Shown: positions 9,248 through 18,002 of the stretch, in pieces
Numbering within the stretch: position 1 is the first letter of the stretch
Layout: each line of letters begins with the position of its first letter
NCBI GenBank assembly: GCA_964428175.1
Contig: CAYRXM010000001.1
Location: forward strand, 1-64,000
DNA from: CAYRXM01 sp964428175
GTDB lineage: Bacteria > Chloroflexota > Anaerolineae > JAFGEY01
Reading direction: 5' to 3'
DNA length: 64,000 nucleotides
Made by a program: the position numbers and the translations under genes
The notes under the pieces: model-generated
What the model was told of the DNA's origin: nothing
The model's database searches: none
Seen by the model: the letters and a program-made list of their open reading frames with translations, nothing else

Positions 9248-9913
9248 TCATTCTCCATTCTCGTGCAACTGATCGGCCAGTGCGTTCACCACCTCTTCTG
9301 CCAGAGCGCCTTCGTCGCGCAGCCGGCCCAGCTCGCCCGAGGCAAACAGTGCGCGCCCTAACTGAATGCCGGGCACGCACGTCGGTTCCAGCGTTTCGAC
9401 CAGATCGGCCCAGCGACTGCGCGCGTTGCGCAACAGCCGTTCAGCCTGAATAGCCAGGATCACCCATTCCAGGTCGGTGTTCGTCGGTCCAACGATCTCG
9501 ATCGGGCCGGTACGCCGCCCGAGTTCGATATAGGGCTCTACGTTCACCAGCGATGCAGCGCCGGCCAGCGCGTCGCGCGCAGCGTAACACACCCTCCCGA
9601 CGTGAGCCATGCGGATCGCGCCCATGCACATCGGACAGGGCTCCATCGTCGTGTACAAGGTGTACGACATCGGGTTGTCGCCCTGCCACGTGTGCAGGGC
9701 GAGCAGCGCGTTCATCTCGGCATGCGCCATCCGGTTTCCCGCCAGATACCCGTCGCCGGACGGCGGCTCGAAAATGCGGTTGCGCCCGCAGGCGACCATA
9801 TGATCATCGGCGTCGGTGATACAGGCGCCGATCGGCACCGACCCGGCACAGTACGCCGCCCATGCCTCTTGGAGGCAAACGCGCCACGAGGTTGAAAGTG
9901 TGTCCCACAGCAT
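9248..9913 (-). CDS. CMP/dCMP-type (cytidine deaminase superfamily) deaminase
   Basis: Zinc-dependent deaminase, 221 aa. The catalytic motif HAEMNALLAL supplies the zinc-binding His and the proton-shuttle Glu, and PCPMCMGAIRMAHV supplies the two zinc cysteines. The N-terminal strand VPIGACITDADDHMVACGRN is typical of the guanine/tRNA-adenosine deaminase side of the family. It is about 60 residues longer than most such enzymes because of a C-terminal helical extension, so the substrate (nucleoside, guanine or tRNA adenosine) should not be assumed. It is the last gene of a leftward run after the solute-binding protein. Confidence 0.85.
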   Translation of the reverse strand: MLWDTLSTSWRVCLQEAWAAYCAGSVPIGACITDADDHMVACGRNRIFEPPSGDGYLAGNRMAHAEMNALLALHTWQGDNPMSYTLYTTMEPCPMCMGAIRMAHVGRVCYAARDALAGAASLVNVEPYIELGRRTGPIEIVGPTNTDLEWVILAIQAERLLRNARSRWADLVETLEPTCVPGIQLGRALFASGELGRLRDEGALAEEVVNALADQLHENGE

Positions 9914-9961
9914 GTCCTGACTCCTCGAATATCTTGACCCATCCGGGGCTGGGACAGAGCA

Positions 9962-11380
9962 TCAATTTCCGGTGTTTTGCAAGACCTGTGCGTTCATAAC
10001 CCCTTGCAGCCTTCTCTCGGCTCTGTCCAACGCTGAGTCCAAATCATAACCGATCCAGGCATCCCAGATTGCTACAGTGATCGGATCGTACAAATCAGGA
10101 CGGTATCCGGGTAGAAATACGATCTGATCGAGATGTTCGGCTAGTGCTTGAGCCAGGGCAACCTCGTCTGGTTCCATTTGCTTCAGCACGTTGGTTGCAT
10201 TAATCGCTGACTTGCGCGTGGGCAGGCCCATTGGCGGCGCTTGATCCAACATATACCCGATCCATTGCCAGGCATAGTGCTTGTAAGGAGATGCCGAAGC
10301 AACGTATAGCGCCGTCGTTTGCACTGGCAGAGCCAATTGGGTGGCATAGGGCAGCAGCACTGTATGTATGTCTGATCCGAAACCATCCGGGCCGAATGTG
10401 ACCCACATTGCCCCCGTCGGGCCGACGAATCTGTTAGCGATCAGAGGGCCGGACCACATCGCCACGTCGCCGGACTGAATTGCCATACCCAGGCCGTTGA
10501 GCAGGTTTGTAACTTGCAGCCACGCTGCTCGCTCTGACTCGCCGAGTGGCAAAATTCCTACGCCCGAGGCTATTACCCCTTCCAGCGGCTTGTATCCGGC
10601 AGCGCGCTCCAACGATGGCAGTAGATCGCGATCGACCAAATCGAGAAAAGCGTCGATTCCGGTCTGGGTTGTCGATTCACCAAGTGTGACCGAGGTGGGC
10701 ATCCACAGATCATCCACGATTCGACCGCTGTGGGCATAGATGACTGACCACGCATCGCCTGGCCCGTATCCCACCACAAACTGGCGCGACGACAGGCCTT
10801 CTTGCAGGGCCGACGCCGTTTCGAGAAATTGAGACCAGGTCCAATCGGTTTGGGGCAGGGCCACCCCGGCCTGTTCGAACAACGCCTGGTTGCAGTGCAT
10901 GACCGGAACGTTCATCCAGGCCGGTACGCCCCACAGGGTATTTCCGATTCTCAGTTCGGCGAGCAGGGCAGCGATGAAATCTTCTCGCGCCGGGCCTATG
11001 TCGGATATCAAGAGTGAATCAACTGGAGCGATCAGGTTTCCGGTTCGCAGCACTTCGACCATGCCAGAAGTATCCCAAATGATGTCAGTTTGCGTGTCTG
11101 GGCCAATATATTTCAGTTCAGCATCTTCGCCCAGGTCTATCAGTTCCTCAATGGTCGGTTGGCGGATTTCGACTGTGAGGTGGGGGTTTTGTTCGTGAAA
11201 ATCCCTGGCCCACTTTTGAACGAGCTGGATGCTCTCCATATCTCCCGGCAAAAATACAGAGGGCATGATCGCCAGGTAAATCGTGTACGAGTCGAGTGAT
11301 GCCAATCTCACATCTTTCCCGACGCATCCGGCGAGCACCACAAAGCACAGCAAAATGATCAGGTGTAATTCACGTTTCAT
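9962..11380 (-). CDS. Extracellular sugar-type solute-binding lipoprotein
   Basis: ABC-transporter substrate-binding lipoprotein, 472 aa, family 1 (carbohydrate) type. The lipobox LAGC follows a hydrophobic signal (residues 1-18), so the mature protein is tethered by Cys19. Typical features are the early SVFLPGDMESIQLVQKW segment, IIWDTSGMVEVLRTGNLIAPVD, and WTWSQFLETASALQ. No permease or ATPase is adjacent; it may supply a transporter encoded elsewhere or act as a receptor. An inverted repeat (ACACCTGT, 11394-11401, with ACAGGTGT, 11420-11427) just upstream of the start could be an operator. Confidence 0.85.
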   Translation of the reverse strand: MKRELHLIILLCFVVLAGCVGKDVRLASLDSYTIYLAIMPSVFLPGDMESIQLVQKWARDFHEQNPHLTVEIRQPTIEELIDLGEDAELKYIGPDTQTDIIWDTSGMVEVLRTGNLIAPVDSLLISDIGPAREDFIAALLAELRIGNTLWGVPAWMNVPVMHCNQALFEQAGVALPQTDWTWSQFLETASALQEGLSSRQFVVGYGPGDAWSVIYAHSGRIVDDLWMPTSVTLGESTTQTGIDAFLDLVDRDLLPSLERAAGYKPLEGVIASGVGILPLGESERAAWLQVTNLLNGLGMAIQSGDVAMWSGPLIANRFVGPTGAMWVTFGPDGFGSDIHTVLLPYATQLALPVQTTALYVASASPYKHYAWQWIGYMLDQAPPMGLPTRKSAINATNVLKQMEPDEVALAQALAEHLDQIVFLPGYRPDLYDPITVAIWDAWIGYDLDSALDRAERRLQGVMNAQVLQNTGN

Positions 11381-11393
11381 TTTTGCCTCCTTG

Positions 11394-11427
11394 ACACCTG
11401 TATGGCATCAAGTGTCCACACAGGTGT
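11394..11427 (-). promoter_or_regulatory. Inverted repeat upstream of the solute-binding gene
   Basis: ACACCTGT and ACAGGTGT arms are separated by 18 nt, 14-47 nt before the start codon. The position suits a repressor site or a leader hairpin; no matching regulator gene is nearby. Confidence 0.35.
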
Positions 11428-11519
11428 TCAGGGAAAAGACGAATAGAGATAATTTCGTCAAGGTGGACAAAGCGTCTTGAAATATCTTGTCTATCTTGTA
11501 AATTCTGTCAGATGGCCAC

Positions 11520-12299
11520 TTAAAAACACACCGTCGCCAGAAGGCCGCAGTGATCGGACGGTGAAGTGATTTCGCGGGCCGGCGTTTGCCCCACGATCTC
11601 GATCTCGGGCACCTCGACACCCGGCCCGGCAAACACATAGTCGATGCGCTGGAAGCGCTCCCACGCCGAAAAGGTGTGACCCGCATCGCCTGGATGGCAG
11701 GCCGTCCAGGCATCGACCAGATCGCCGCGCGCGCCATCGATCTCGGCCTGACCGGTCAAAAACTGGATCGGCAGTTCGTCGGGCCGGGCATTGAAATCGC
11801 CGCTGAGCACAAAGGGGCAATCGCCTGCCGTCCGGCGCACAAAATCCAGCGTAATCGGAGCCACGCGCGCCCGCGCCCGCTCGCTGAGCGGATAGTGCGT
11901 GTCGAACACCCACAGGTGCGCGTCGCCGACGCGGACTCGTGCGCCTAGCACGCGCCGTACAAACGAGTCACGCGGATCGGTGAGATCGCGTTCCAACCGT
12001 ACCGTCGCCTGATCGACAATTGGGTAGCGGCTCAACACGGCCAGTCCTTCCCATTGATCGCCCTCGTCCAGCGCCCAATACGCCGCCGGCTGCCAGATGA
12101 TGTGATAGTCGTCCTTCAACTCGTCCAAAATCTGGTCGGCCTGGTGGCGATGATCCAGCCAGCTCTGGTAGCGCACTTCTTGCAAAGCGACCACATCGGG
12201 CCGGGTGCGGGCGATCAACCCGGCGATCAGGCCGCGGCGGATGGGCCAGGGTTCGTTGTAATTCCAGATGTTCAAATTGAGCAAGCGAAGCGCATTCAT
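11520..12299 (-). CDS. Endonuclease/exonuclease/phosphatase (EEP) family hydrolase
   Basis: Metal-dependent phosphodiesterase of the EEP (DNase I-like) fold, 259 aa from the ATG at 12299, which has TCCTGGAG upstream. The family signature is complete: LNLNIWNYN near the N-terminus, VALQEVR (metal-binding Glu), VFDTHYPLS, LSGDFNARPDE (catalytic Asp and Asn), RIDYVF, and the terminal SDHCGL His. No signal peptide is present. Substrates in this family range from nucleic acids to phospholipids and inositol phosphates, and sequence alone does not separate these. Confidence 0.88.
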   Translation of the reverse strand: MNALRLLNLNIWNYNEPWPIRRGLIAGLIARTRPDVVALQEVRYQSWLDHRHQADQILDELKDDYHIIWQPAAYWALDEGDQWEGLAVLSRYPIVDQATVRLERDLTDPRDSFVRRVLGARVRVGDAHLWVFDTHYPLSERARARVAPITLDFVRRTAGDCPFVLSGDFNARPDELPIQFLTGQAEIDGARGDLVDAWTACHPGDAGHTFSAWERFQRIDYVFAGPGVEVPEIEIVGQTPAREITSPSDHCGLLATVCF

Positions 12300-12335
12300 G
12301 ATCGACTCCAGGATGATGAAAATTTCAAGCATGCG

Positions 12336-12362
12336 AAAAATTCAAGTATGACTTGAATTTTT
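12336..12362. repeat. Perfect inverted repeat in the EEP leader
   Basis: Arms AAAAATTCAAGT (12336-12347) and ACTTGAATTTTT (12351-12362) flank ATG. A related sequence (AAATTTCAAGCATG) precedes it. It lies between the leftward promoter and the EEP start codon, so it could be an operator or a leader hairpin. Confidence 0.7.
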
Positions 12363-12392
12363 TGGTCAGGTTTCAGGTCGTTACGGAACAAG

Positions 12393-12401
12393 ATTATACC
12401 A
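12393..12401 (-). promoter_or_regulatory. Extended -10 promoter for the EEP gene
   Basis: Minus-strand TGG-TATAAT gives an extended -10 with a consensus hexamer. No good -35 box is visible. It lies about 95 nt upstream of the start at 12299. Confidence 0.5.
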
Positions 12402-12560
12402 TAGAACCGCCAAGTCTCCGATTGGCCGGTTCTTCTGTCAGGTGTCGTTGATCACTTGGGCGCCCTTTTTGTGAGGCAAGACAGCATCCCGGATGATTTC
12501 GAGTATCTCTCTTGAACCCAGAGCAAACATTTTCCTCCCGGTTTGCGTATGATTTATGGC

Positions 12561-12589
12561 TTGCCTTTTTCCACTTATGACGTTAAAAT
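12561..12589 (+). promoter_or_regulatory. Promoter for the ABC-exporter operon
   Basis: TTGCCT (12561-12566), a 17-nt spacer and TAAAAT (12584-12589), about 83 nt before the ATPase start. Confidence 0.55.
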
Positions 12590-12671
12590 CCTTTTACCAT
12601 TTGCGGTGCTTTTTTTGTTATCGATGGGCCGAGTGCCAATTCCGGCCCTAAAACCAAACCAGAGGCGTTCT

Positions 12672-13421
12672 ATGTCTGATTCGATTGTCGTTTGCGAAAA
12701 TGTCCACAAGTCTTTTCTAATGGGAAAAGAAGCCGTCCAGGCGCTGCGCGGCGTCGACCTCGCCATCGAGCGGGGCGAAATGGTCTGCCTGATGGGACCG
12801 AGCGGCTCCGGCAAAACCACTCTGCTCAACATCCTCGGTGGGCTGGAAGAACCCAGCCGCGGGCACGTCACCGTCAATGGTGAGAACGTGGTGTCTATGA
12901 GTGAAGACCAGTTGGCCCGCTTGCGGCTGCGCACGATGGGCTTTATCTTTCAAAACTATAACTTGCTAGCCAACTTTACCGCGCTGGAAAACGTCGAAGC
13001 GCCGATGGCCCTGGCTGGTCTGAATGGGCGCAAGCGTAAAAAACGCGCTGAAGAGCTGCTCAAGCTGGTGGGACTGGGCGACCGCTCCGACCACTATCCG
13101 ACCGAACTGTCCGGCGGGCAGCAGCAGCGTGTGGCAATTGCTCGCGCGCTGGCCAACGACCCCTCCGTGCTGATCGGCGATGAAATCACCGGCGACCTGG
13201 ACTCTGTGACCGGCTTTGAAGTCATGAACATTATCACCAAACTGAACCAGGATACCAAGACTACGGTCATTTATGTGACCCACGACCCGCGCATGGCCAA
13301 GTATTGCACCCGCCTGATCCGCATCCAGGATGGCAAAATTTTGAGCGACGAGCCAAACGAGCAGGTCTATGTTTCTGAAGCCGAGTCGGTGGTGACCATC
13401 TCGGCGGAAGGAGACAAGTAA
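12672..13421 (+). CDS. MacB/LolD-type ABC transporter ATPase
   Basis: ATP-binding subunit of a mechanotransmission-type ABC complex, 249 aa, using the ATG at 12672 (AGAGGCG upstream). Motifs in order: Walker A GPSGSGKTT (about residue 41), Q-loop FIFQNYNLL, signature LSGGQQQRVAIARAL, Walker B VLIGDEITGDLD and H-loop VTHDPRMAKYC. The Walker-B/D-loop reads DEITGDLD, where DEPTGxLD is usual in this family. Its stop codon abuts the ATG of the permease gene, so the two are surely co-translated. Together with permease and adaptor it resembles MacAB-type export or lipid/peptide handling. Confidence 0.92.
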   Translation: MSDSIVVCENVHKSFLMGKEAVQALRGVDLAIERGEMVCLMGPSGSGKTTLLNILGGLEEPSRGHVTVNGENVVSMSEDQLARLRLRTMGFIFQNYNLLANFTALENVEAPMALAGLNGRKRKKRAEELLKLVGLGDRSDHYPTELSGGQQQRVAIARALANDPSVLIGDEITGDLDSVTGFEVMNIITKLNQDTKTTVIYVTHDPRMAKYCTRLIRIQDGKILSDEPNEQVYVSEAESVVTISAEGDK

Positions 13422-16292
13422 ATGCTGGCCAGGTATGTGATTAAGGGCTTTCGCCGCCACATCGGCCGCACGATCATTATGGTGCTGGCGCTGGCCTTTG
13501 TGGCCGTGATGCTGGTGGTGCTGAACAATGTGATCGCCACCGCGCGGCGTCAGGTGGTCGATCTGGTGGCTCGCCAGGTGGGCGCGCACGACATCGATTT
13601 GACCAAAAAGGATACCAACCAGGATCTCTTTGTCGATATTGCCCCGCTGCGGGCACAACTTTTGGCCGCGCACCCTTCAGTGCGGGCTGCGTATGGACGC
13701 TTTCAGGCCGAAATCGAGATTGCTGTGGGCAGTACCACCGGCAGTGCGACGCTGATCGCGCGCGATCCGGTGCTGGATACGCTGGGCACCATCACCATGC
13801 TGGAAGGCGAATACGACCTGTCGGGCAATCAGGTTGTTGTTTTGCGCAGCGCCGCCGACGCCTACAACCTCCAGGTTGGCGACGAGGTGGATTTGAGCTA
13901 CGTGCTGCCGATGTCGCGTCCGGTGGGCGAAGAACTGGCGAAAAATATCAGCGTCAACCGGATCACGCGGCGTTTCCGGGTTGCCGGCATTGCCCTGCAG
14001 GATGGGCTGAGCAGCTCTGCTGCCAATGGTGTGCTGGCCCATCTGGACACGGTGCAGGAATGGCTTTCCATGCCCGGCCGCGCCGAGCGGCTGATCGTCG
14101 TCCTCGACGCGGCGGTGTATAACTCGCTCGATGTCAAGACCTCGGTTTTTCGCGTGCGGCGTATTGCCGAGCAAATCCAGGTCGCTATGGGCGATGTGGC
14201 CCAGGAATATGACATATCCATCGCCAAGGCCGAGTCGCTTGATGGCAGTGATATTGCCTTTTCGATGGTGCAAACGATGGTGATGGTTTATGGCCTGCTT
14301 TCGATGGGCGTGGTGGGGCTGCTGGTCTATTCGTTGATCAATGCCAACGTCGATGACCGGCGGCGCGACCTGGCCTTTTTGCGCATCCTGGGCGCGCAGC
14401 GGCGCAGCCTCTTTTCCGTCGTGCTGATCGAAGTGTTCATCATTGGCGCTATTGGCATCGGCCTGGGTACGCTGGGCGGACAGGTTTTGTCTACCTTGTT
14501 GGTCGACCGTATCGTCGGGCCATTGGTAACTGGCCTGATGGATGACGGCGGCGGCTTGAGCAGCATCGCCCTGGCGGACATCGATCTCGCCATTTCGCCC
14601 TGGTCGCTGATCTCCACGGCCGCCATCGCCGGCCTGGTGCTGCTGCTCAGCGCCATCGCCCCGGCGCGCAAGGCCGCCCGCACCAAAATCCGCTACGCGC
14701 TCAACCCCGGGTCGGCCGACAATTTGCAGGTGGAAGACCTGGCCGCACTGCGCGAGCGCAAATACAACTGGAATATCACCATTTCTGGATTTGTGCTGAC
14801 CATTATGTGGGGGCTGATCTTTGTGGGGCAAAACTTTTTGTTTGCCCAGGGCGACGCCTCGGTGCTCGGCGCGTTCATGTTTGGCGGTATGGCCCTGCTC
14901 ATCCTGGGGGTGAGCCTGCTCTTTTTCACCCTGACCGTGCCCTTTGAGCGCATATCGCTGGCCTTGATGAACCTGGTCGCGCCACGGTTGACCTTTTTTG
15001 CCGGTCGCAACGTCAGGCGGGCCAAACAGCGCAACACGGTGATCGCCTTGATGGTGGTATTTAGCGCCACCCTACCCACCTTTTTGGGCACCACCGTGGC
15101 GCTCACCGAAGCCAACTTTGACGTGCAAACGCGCCAGAACATCGGCGCCGACATTAACGCCGAGGTGCGCAGCGGCGGTTTCTTTGCCAGCTTTTTCAGC
15201 AGCGAAAGCATGGGCGAGAACGAATACCTGCGGCCGGATTTCTTGCCCCGCTTTACCGACGTAGAAGGTGTTGGCCCGGCGGTTGGCCTTACCTATGCGC
15301 ATCGCACCCAGGCGCGCAACCTGGTCAAATTGCGCAACATTTCGGTCAGTATGTATGGTCTGACCGACTCGCCGCTGCTGGTGACGTTTCCCGATTTGAC
15401 GTCGATGGCCGGCGATGGCGATGCGGCTTTCCGGCGCATGTTCAATGAACCGGACGCCGTGATCCTCACCGCCGGTTTCGCCGAGTATATGGATTTGAGC
15501 ATCGGTGATACGGTGATCATGAGCGGTATAGGCAAAGATCACGATGTCGAGATGCACATCGTTGGTCTGGTCGAGCGTATGTCGGGCTTTTGGGGCATTG
15601 GCAGCAACCAGCAATTTGTGCGCTGGGGGGCCAGCCCGGCCTTTGTTTCGCTGGATACGTTTGTCCGCATGACCACCGACCCGAACAAGGAAACGGTTTG
15701 CCTGGACAGCCGGTGCAGCCGGTCAGAACTCGACAAGCCAATCATCCAGCGGATTATGGCGCGCATGGATCCGGCGCTCGATTCGCAGGCCGTGGTCAAA
15801 GAACTGCGCAAGACCCTGGCCGACCGCAACGATGTAAGCATTAATGCCTCGGTCGAGCAGGTTCGTGTGGCGCGGCAAGGGTTCGTCACCACGCGCATCG
15901 TGCTATTGGTGCTCACCGTCCTCTCGCTGATCACGTCGGTGCTGGGTGTGTTCTCGGTGATCTATGTCACCGTGCAAACGCGGCGCATGGAGATCGGCAT
16001 GCTCAAGGCGGTGGGCATCACCGGACGGCAGTTGGTGGGTACGTTTGCCATCGAGTCGCTGGCGATGACGGTCAGCTCGACGTTGGCCGGCGCGACGGCC
16101 GGCACCGGGCTGGGCTATGTGTTCTATTGGAGCAATAACACGATGCAAAACATACCCACGCTGCCGGCGTTCGATTGGCTCACCGTGTTTTTTGTGCTGG
16201 TGATGGTTATCATAGCCAGCCTGATCAGCGCCGTTCTCGCTTCGCGCAGCATCGTACACAAGCGGGTCACGGCGATCCTTAGAGGGGCATAA
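13422..16292 (+). CDS. FtsX/MacB-like ABC permease (double module)
   Basis: Membrane subunit of the preceding ATPase, 956 aa. An N-terminal membrane helix (about 15-40) leads into a large extracytoplasmic MacB_PCD-like domain (about 45-280). An FtsX core of three helices follows (about 290-420), then an amphipathic linker, two further helices, a second extracytoplasmic domain (about 560-800), and a final FtsX core (about 830-945, starting VLLVLTVLSLITSVLGVFSVIYV). This two-module layout, ECD-FtsX twice, is common for standalone exporter permeases. GMLKAVGITGRQ is the coupling-helix signature near the C-terminus. Cargo is unknown. Confidence 0.9.
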   Translation: MLARYVIKGFRRHIGRTIIMVLALAFVAVMLVVLNNVIATARRQVVDLVARQVGAHDIDLTKKDTNQDLFVDIAPLRAQLLAAHPSVRAAYGRFQAEIEIAVGSTTGSATLIARDPVLDTLGTITMLEGEYDLSGNQVVVLRSAADAYNLQVGDEVDLSYVLPMSRPVGEELAKNISVNRITRRFRVAGIALQDGLSSSAANGVLAHLDTVQEWLSMPGRAERLIVVLDAAVYNSLDVKTSVFRVRRIAEQIQVAMGDVAQEYDISIAKAESLDGSDIAFSMVQTMVMVYGLLSMGVVGLLVYSLINANVDDRRRDLAFLRILGAQRRSLFSVVLIEVFIIGAIGIGLGTLGGQVLSTLLVDRIVGPLVTGLMDDGGGLSSIALADIDLAISPWSLISTAAIAGLVLLLSAIAPARKAARTKIRYALNPGSADNLQVEDLAALRERKYNWNITISGFVLTIMWGLIFVGQNFLFAQGDASVLGAFMFGGMALLILGVSLLFFTLTVPFERISLALMNLVAPRLTFFAGRNVRRAKQRNTVIALMVVFSATLPTFLGTTVALTEANFDVQTRQNIGADINAEVRSGGFFASFFSSESMGENEYLRPDFLPRFTDVEGVGPAVGLTYAHRTQARNLVKLRNISVSMYGLTDSPLLVTFPDLTSMAGDGDAAFRRMFNEPDAVILTAGFAEYMDLSIGDTVIMSGIGKDHDVEMHIVGLVERMSGFWGIGSNQQFVRWGASPAFVSLDTFVRMTTDPNKETVCLDSRCSRSELDKPIIQRIMARMDPALDSQAVVKELRKTLADRNDVSINASVEQVRVARQGFVTTRIVLLVLTVLSLITSVLGVFSVIYVTVQTRRMEIGMLKAVGITGRQLVGTFAIESLAMTVSSTLAGATAGTGLGYVFYWSNNTMQNIPTLPAFDWLTVFFVLVMVIIASLISAVLASRSIVHKRVTAILRGA

Positions 16293-16332
16293 AATCGCAG
16301 AGTACAGATTGCGAATTGTAAAAGGAGCATTT

Positions 16333-17628
16333 ATGTTGAAACGACAACTTGGGTGGATGTGCTTACTGGTGATGGTCGTACTGGTTAGCGGATGTGGGAG
16401 TGCGAGTCAGGTTCAGTCGATGGCGACGCCGATCGTGGCGACGGGCGTTTCTCAAGATGAGGCGACGCCAGTTCCTGTCGTGCGCTCGTCTGGCAATGTG
16501 ATTTTGATGGATGGCGAACTGATCGCCGTGTATCCCTCGCTGCGACTGGCTTTTGGGGGCAACGTCAGCGCCAGGGTCGAGACGCTGGACGTGCAAATCG
16601 GCCAGCAGGTCAAGGCGGGGGACCTGATCGCCACGCTCGACGACACCGACCTGATCCAGGCCGTTGAGGATGCGCAACTAGCGCTGGACCGCGCCGAGGA
16701 AGACCTGGCCCGCAACCAGACTGACGCCGAAAAACGCTATCAAAAATCGCTCGACACGGCGCAAAAGAAATACGACAAAGAGTGGGATGCCGCCGAGAAA
16801 AAATACGACCGCGAACTGCAAGACGCGCAGACCAACCTCGAAAATGCGCAGACGGCGCTGGCGCGTGCCCAGATGCAGCCGCCGACAACCAGCCTGCAAG
16901 AAGCCAAGGTCAACCTGGACCGGGCGCGCAAAAGCGAGGCCGACGCGGCCGACAACTACAAGCAGGCCCTCGACCGGCCCTGGGAACCTCAGAGCATCCG
17001 CGATTCATATTATGAGGAATGGCAGCGTCGCATCGTCGACCGCCAGTTGGCCGAACTGAGATACCAGGATGCGCAGATTTCGCTTGATGTGTATTATCTG
17101 GATTTGCGCACCAAAGAGCGCGATGTGACCCGCGCCCAGGCCAGACTGGATGAGGTCGAGATGGACAAGGTAGAAATGGACGAGGTGGAAAAGGAAGAAA
17201 ATTTCACCCAGTACGAGCGCGCGGTCGAGGATGCCCAAAAACGCCTGGACGATGCGCAAGAAAACCTGGACAATGCCTCTCTCTACGCACCCTGGGATGG
17301 GCTGGTCACGTCGATTGACATCACCGTTGGTGCGACCGCCAGCAGCGGCACGGCCATCGTTACTTTGCTCAATGTCAGCGATTTGTATTTCATCACCAAC
17401 AACCTCAGCGAGCGTCATGTGGCTCAGGTTCAGCCGGGGCTGCAGGCCCAGATCACCCTGCGCACTTATCCGGACGACATCATCAATGGCACGGTGGAGG
17501 TGATCGTTCCCAATGCAAACCGCAAGAGCGACGCTGAGGCGCGGTTTACCGCCTATATCCGCGTCAATGCAGGCGACTTGGCCCTGCTGCCGGGCATGAC
17601 CGGGCGGGTAGAGATCGTCACCGAGTAG
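16333..17628 (+). CDS. MacA/HlyD-like adaptor lipoprotein
   Basis: Membrane-fusion-type adaptor, 431 aa from the ATG at 16333 (AAAGGAG upstream). A lipobox (LVSGC) is expected to give a lipid-anchored Cys. A biotinyl-lipoyl-like half motif (about 70-110) precedes a long charged coiled coil (about 112-330, rich in Lys, Glu, Asp and Gln heptads). The second lipoyl half (YAPWDGLVTSIDITVGATASSG) and a beta-barrel segment (about 355-430, LLPGMTGRVEIV) follow. It closes the exporter operon. In diderms such adaptors bridge to TolC; no outer-membrane partner is visible here, so in a single-membrane cell it may organise an extracytoplasmic channel. That last point is inference. Confidence 0.88.
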   Translation: MLKRQLGWMCLLVMVVLVSGCGSASQVQSMATPIVATGVSQDEATPVPVVRSSGNVILMDGELIAVYPSLRLAFGGNVSARVETLDVQIGQQVKAGDLIATLDDTDLIQAVEDAQLALDRAEEDLARNQTDAEKRYQKSLDTAQKKYDKEWDAAEKKYDRELQDAQTNLENAQTALARAQMQPPTTSLQEAKVNLDRARKSEADAADNYKQALDRPWEPQSIRDSYYEEWQRRIVDRQLAELRYQDAQISLDVYYLDLRTKERDVTRAQARLDEVEMDKVEMDEVEKEENFTQYERAVEDAQKRLDDAQENLDNASLYAPWDGLVTSIDITVGATASSGTAIVTLLNVSDLYFITNNLSERHVAQVQPGLQAQITLRTYPDDIINGTVEVIVPNANRKSDAEARFTAYIRVNAGDLALLPGMTGRVEIVTE

Positions 17629-17663
17629 TCATTGCCCGTCTCGATGGCGGCGCATTTGGCTGG

Positions 17664-17702
17664 ACAACTCCTGGCAGGCCTGGGCCTGCCAGGAGTTGTT
17701 TG
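17664..17702 (+). terminator. Strong hairpin terminating the exporter operon
   Basis: Perfect 16-bp stem (17664-17679 with 17684-17699) and a 4-nt loop, followed by a short, impure T tract (TTGTTTGT region). Confidence 0.7.
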
Positions 17703-17918
17703 TATCCAGGCCAGCCCGGCCCCGATCTGCACCGGGCTTGGGCGGTTGCGCATCTGTAATCGAATCGTAACGGCCCCGCTGCCGGTTTATGATATGATAA
17801 AAGAACAAGGTTTGTGTCGAAGCGATGGTTGCCCGGTATAAATGCACTATGCACTTTACCAAATGAATCATATATCTGTTAGCCATGATAACTTTAGGTT
17901 GGCGTGTGGTGGCTCTGG

Positions 17919-17947
17919 TTGACTTGCTCGACAAGACAGGGTATAAT
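17919..17947 (+). promoter_or_regulatory. Promoter of the DUF4388-GTPase-reductase operon
   Basis: TTGACT (17919-17924), a 17-nt spacer, TATAAT (17942-17947); near-perfect consensus about 56 nt before the first ATG of the operon. Confidence 0.8.
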
Positions 17948-18002
17948 GAATACGTGCTTTTGGGCCTGACAAGCCATGTCGTGCGGTGCAAGAGGATAAA
18001 AG

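Larger units (their letters stand above)
12300..12671. other. Divergent intergenic region between EEP and ABC-exporter genes
   Basis: This 372-bp spacer contains no gene. It carries a perfect 12-bp inverted repeat with a 3-nt loop at 12336-12362, a leftward extended -10 at 12393-12401 and a rightward promoter at 12561-12589. The part between 12402 and 12560 shows nothing I can name. Confidence 0.6.
17629..18002. other. Intergenic region between exporter and DUF4388 operons
   Basis: This 374-bp stretch has no gene. It contains a long hairpin (17664-17699) ending the exporter operon and a near-consensus promoter (17919-17947) opening the next operon. Between them I see no further signal. Confidence 0.6.

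Noticed and set aside
13677..14831. 384-codon antisense frame under the FtsX-type permease
   Set aside because: Gln/His/Arg-rich shadow of a clear membrane protein; no ribosome site.
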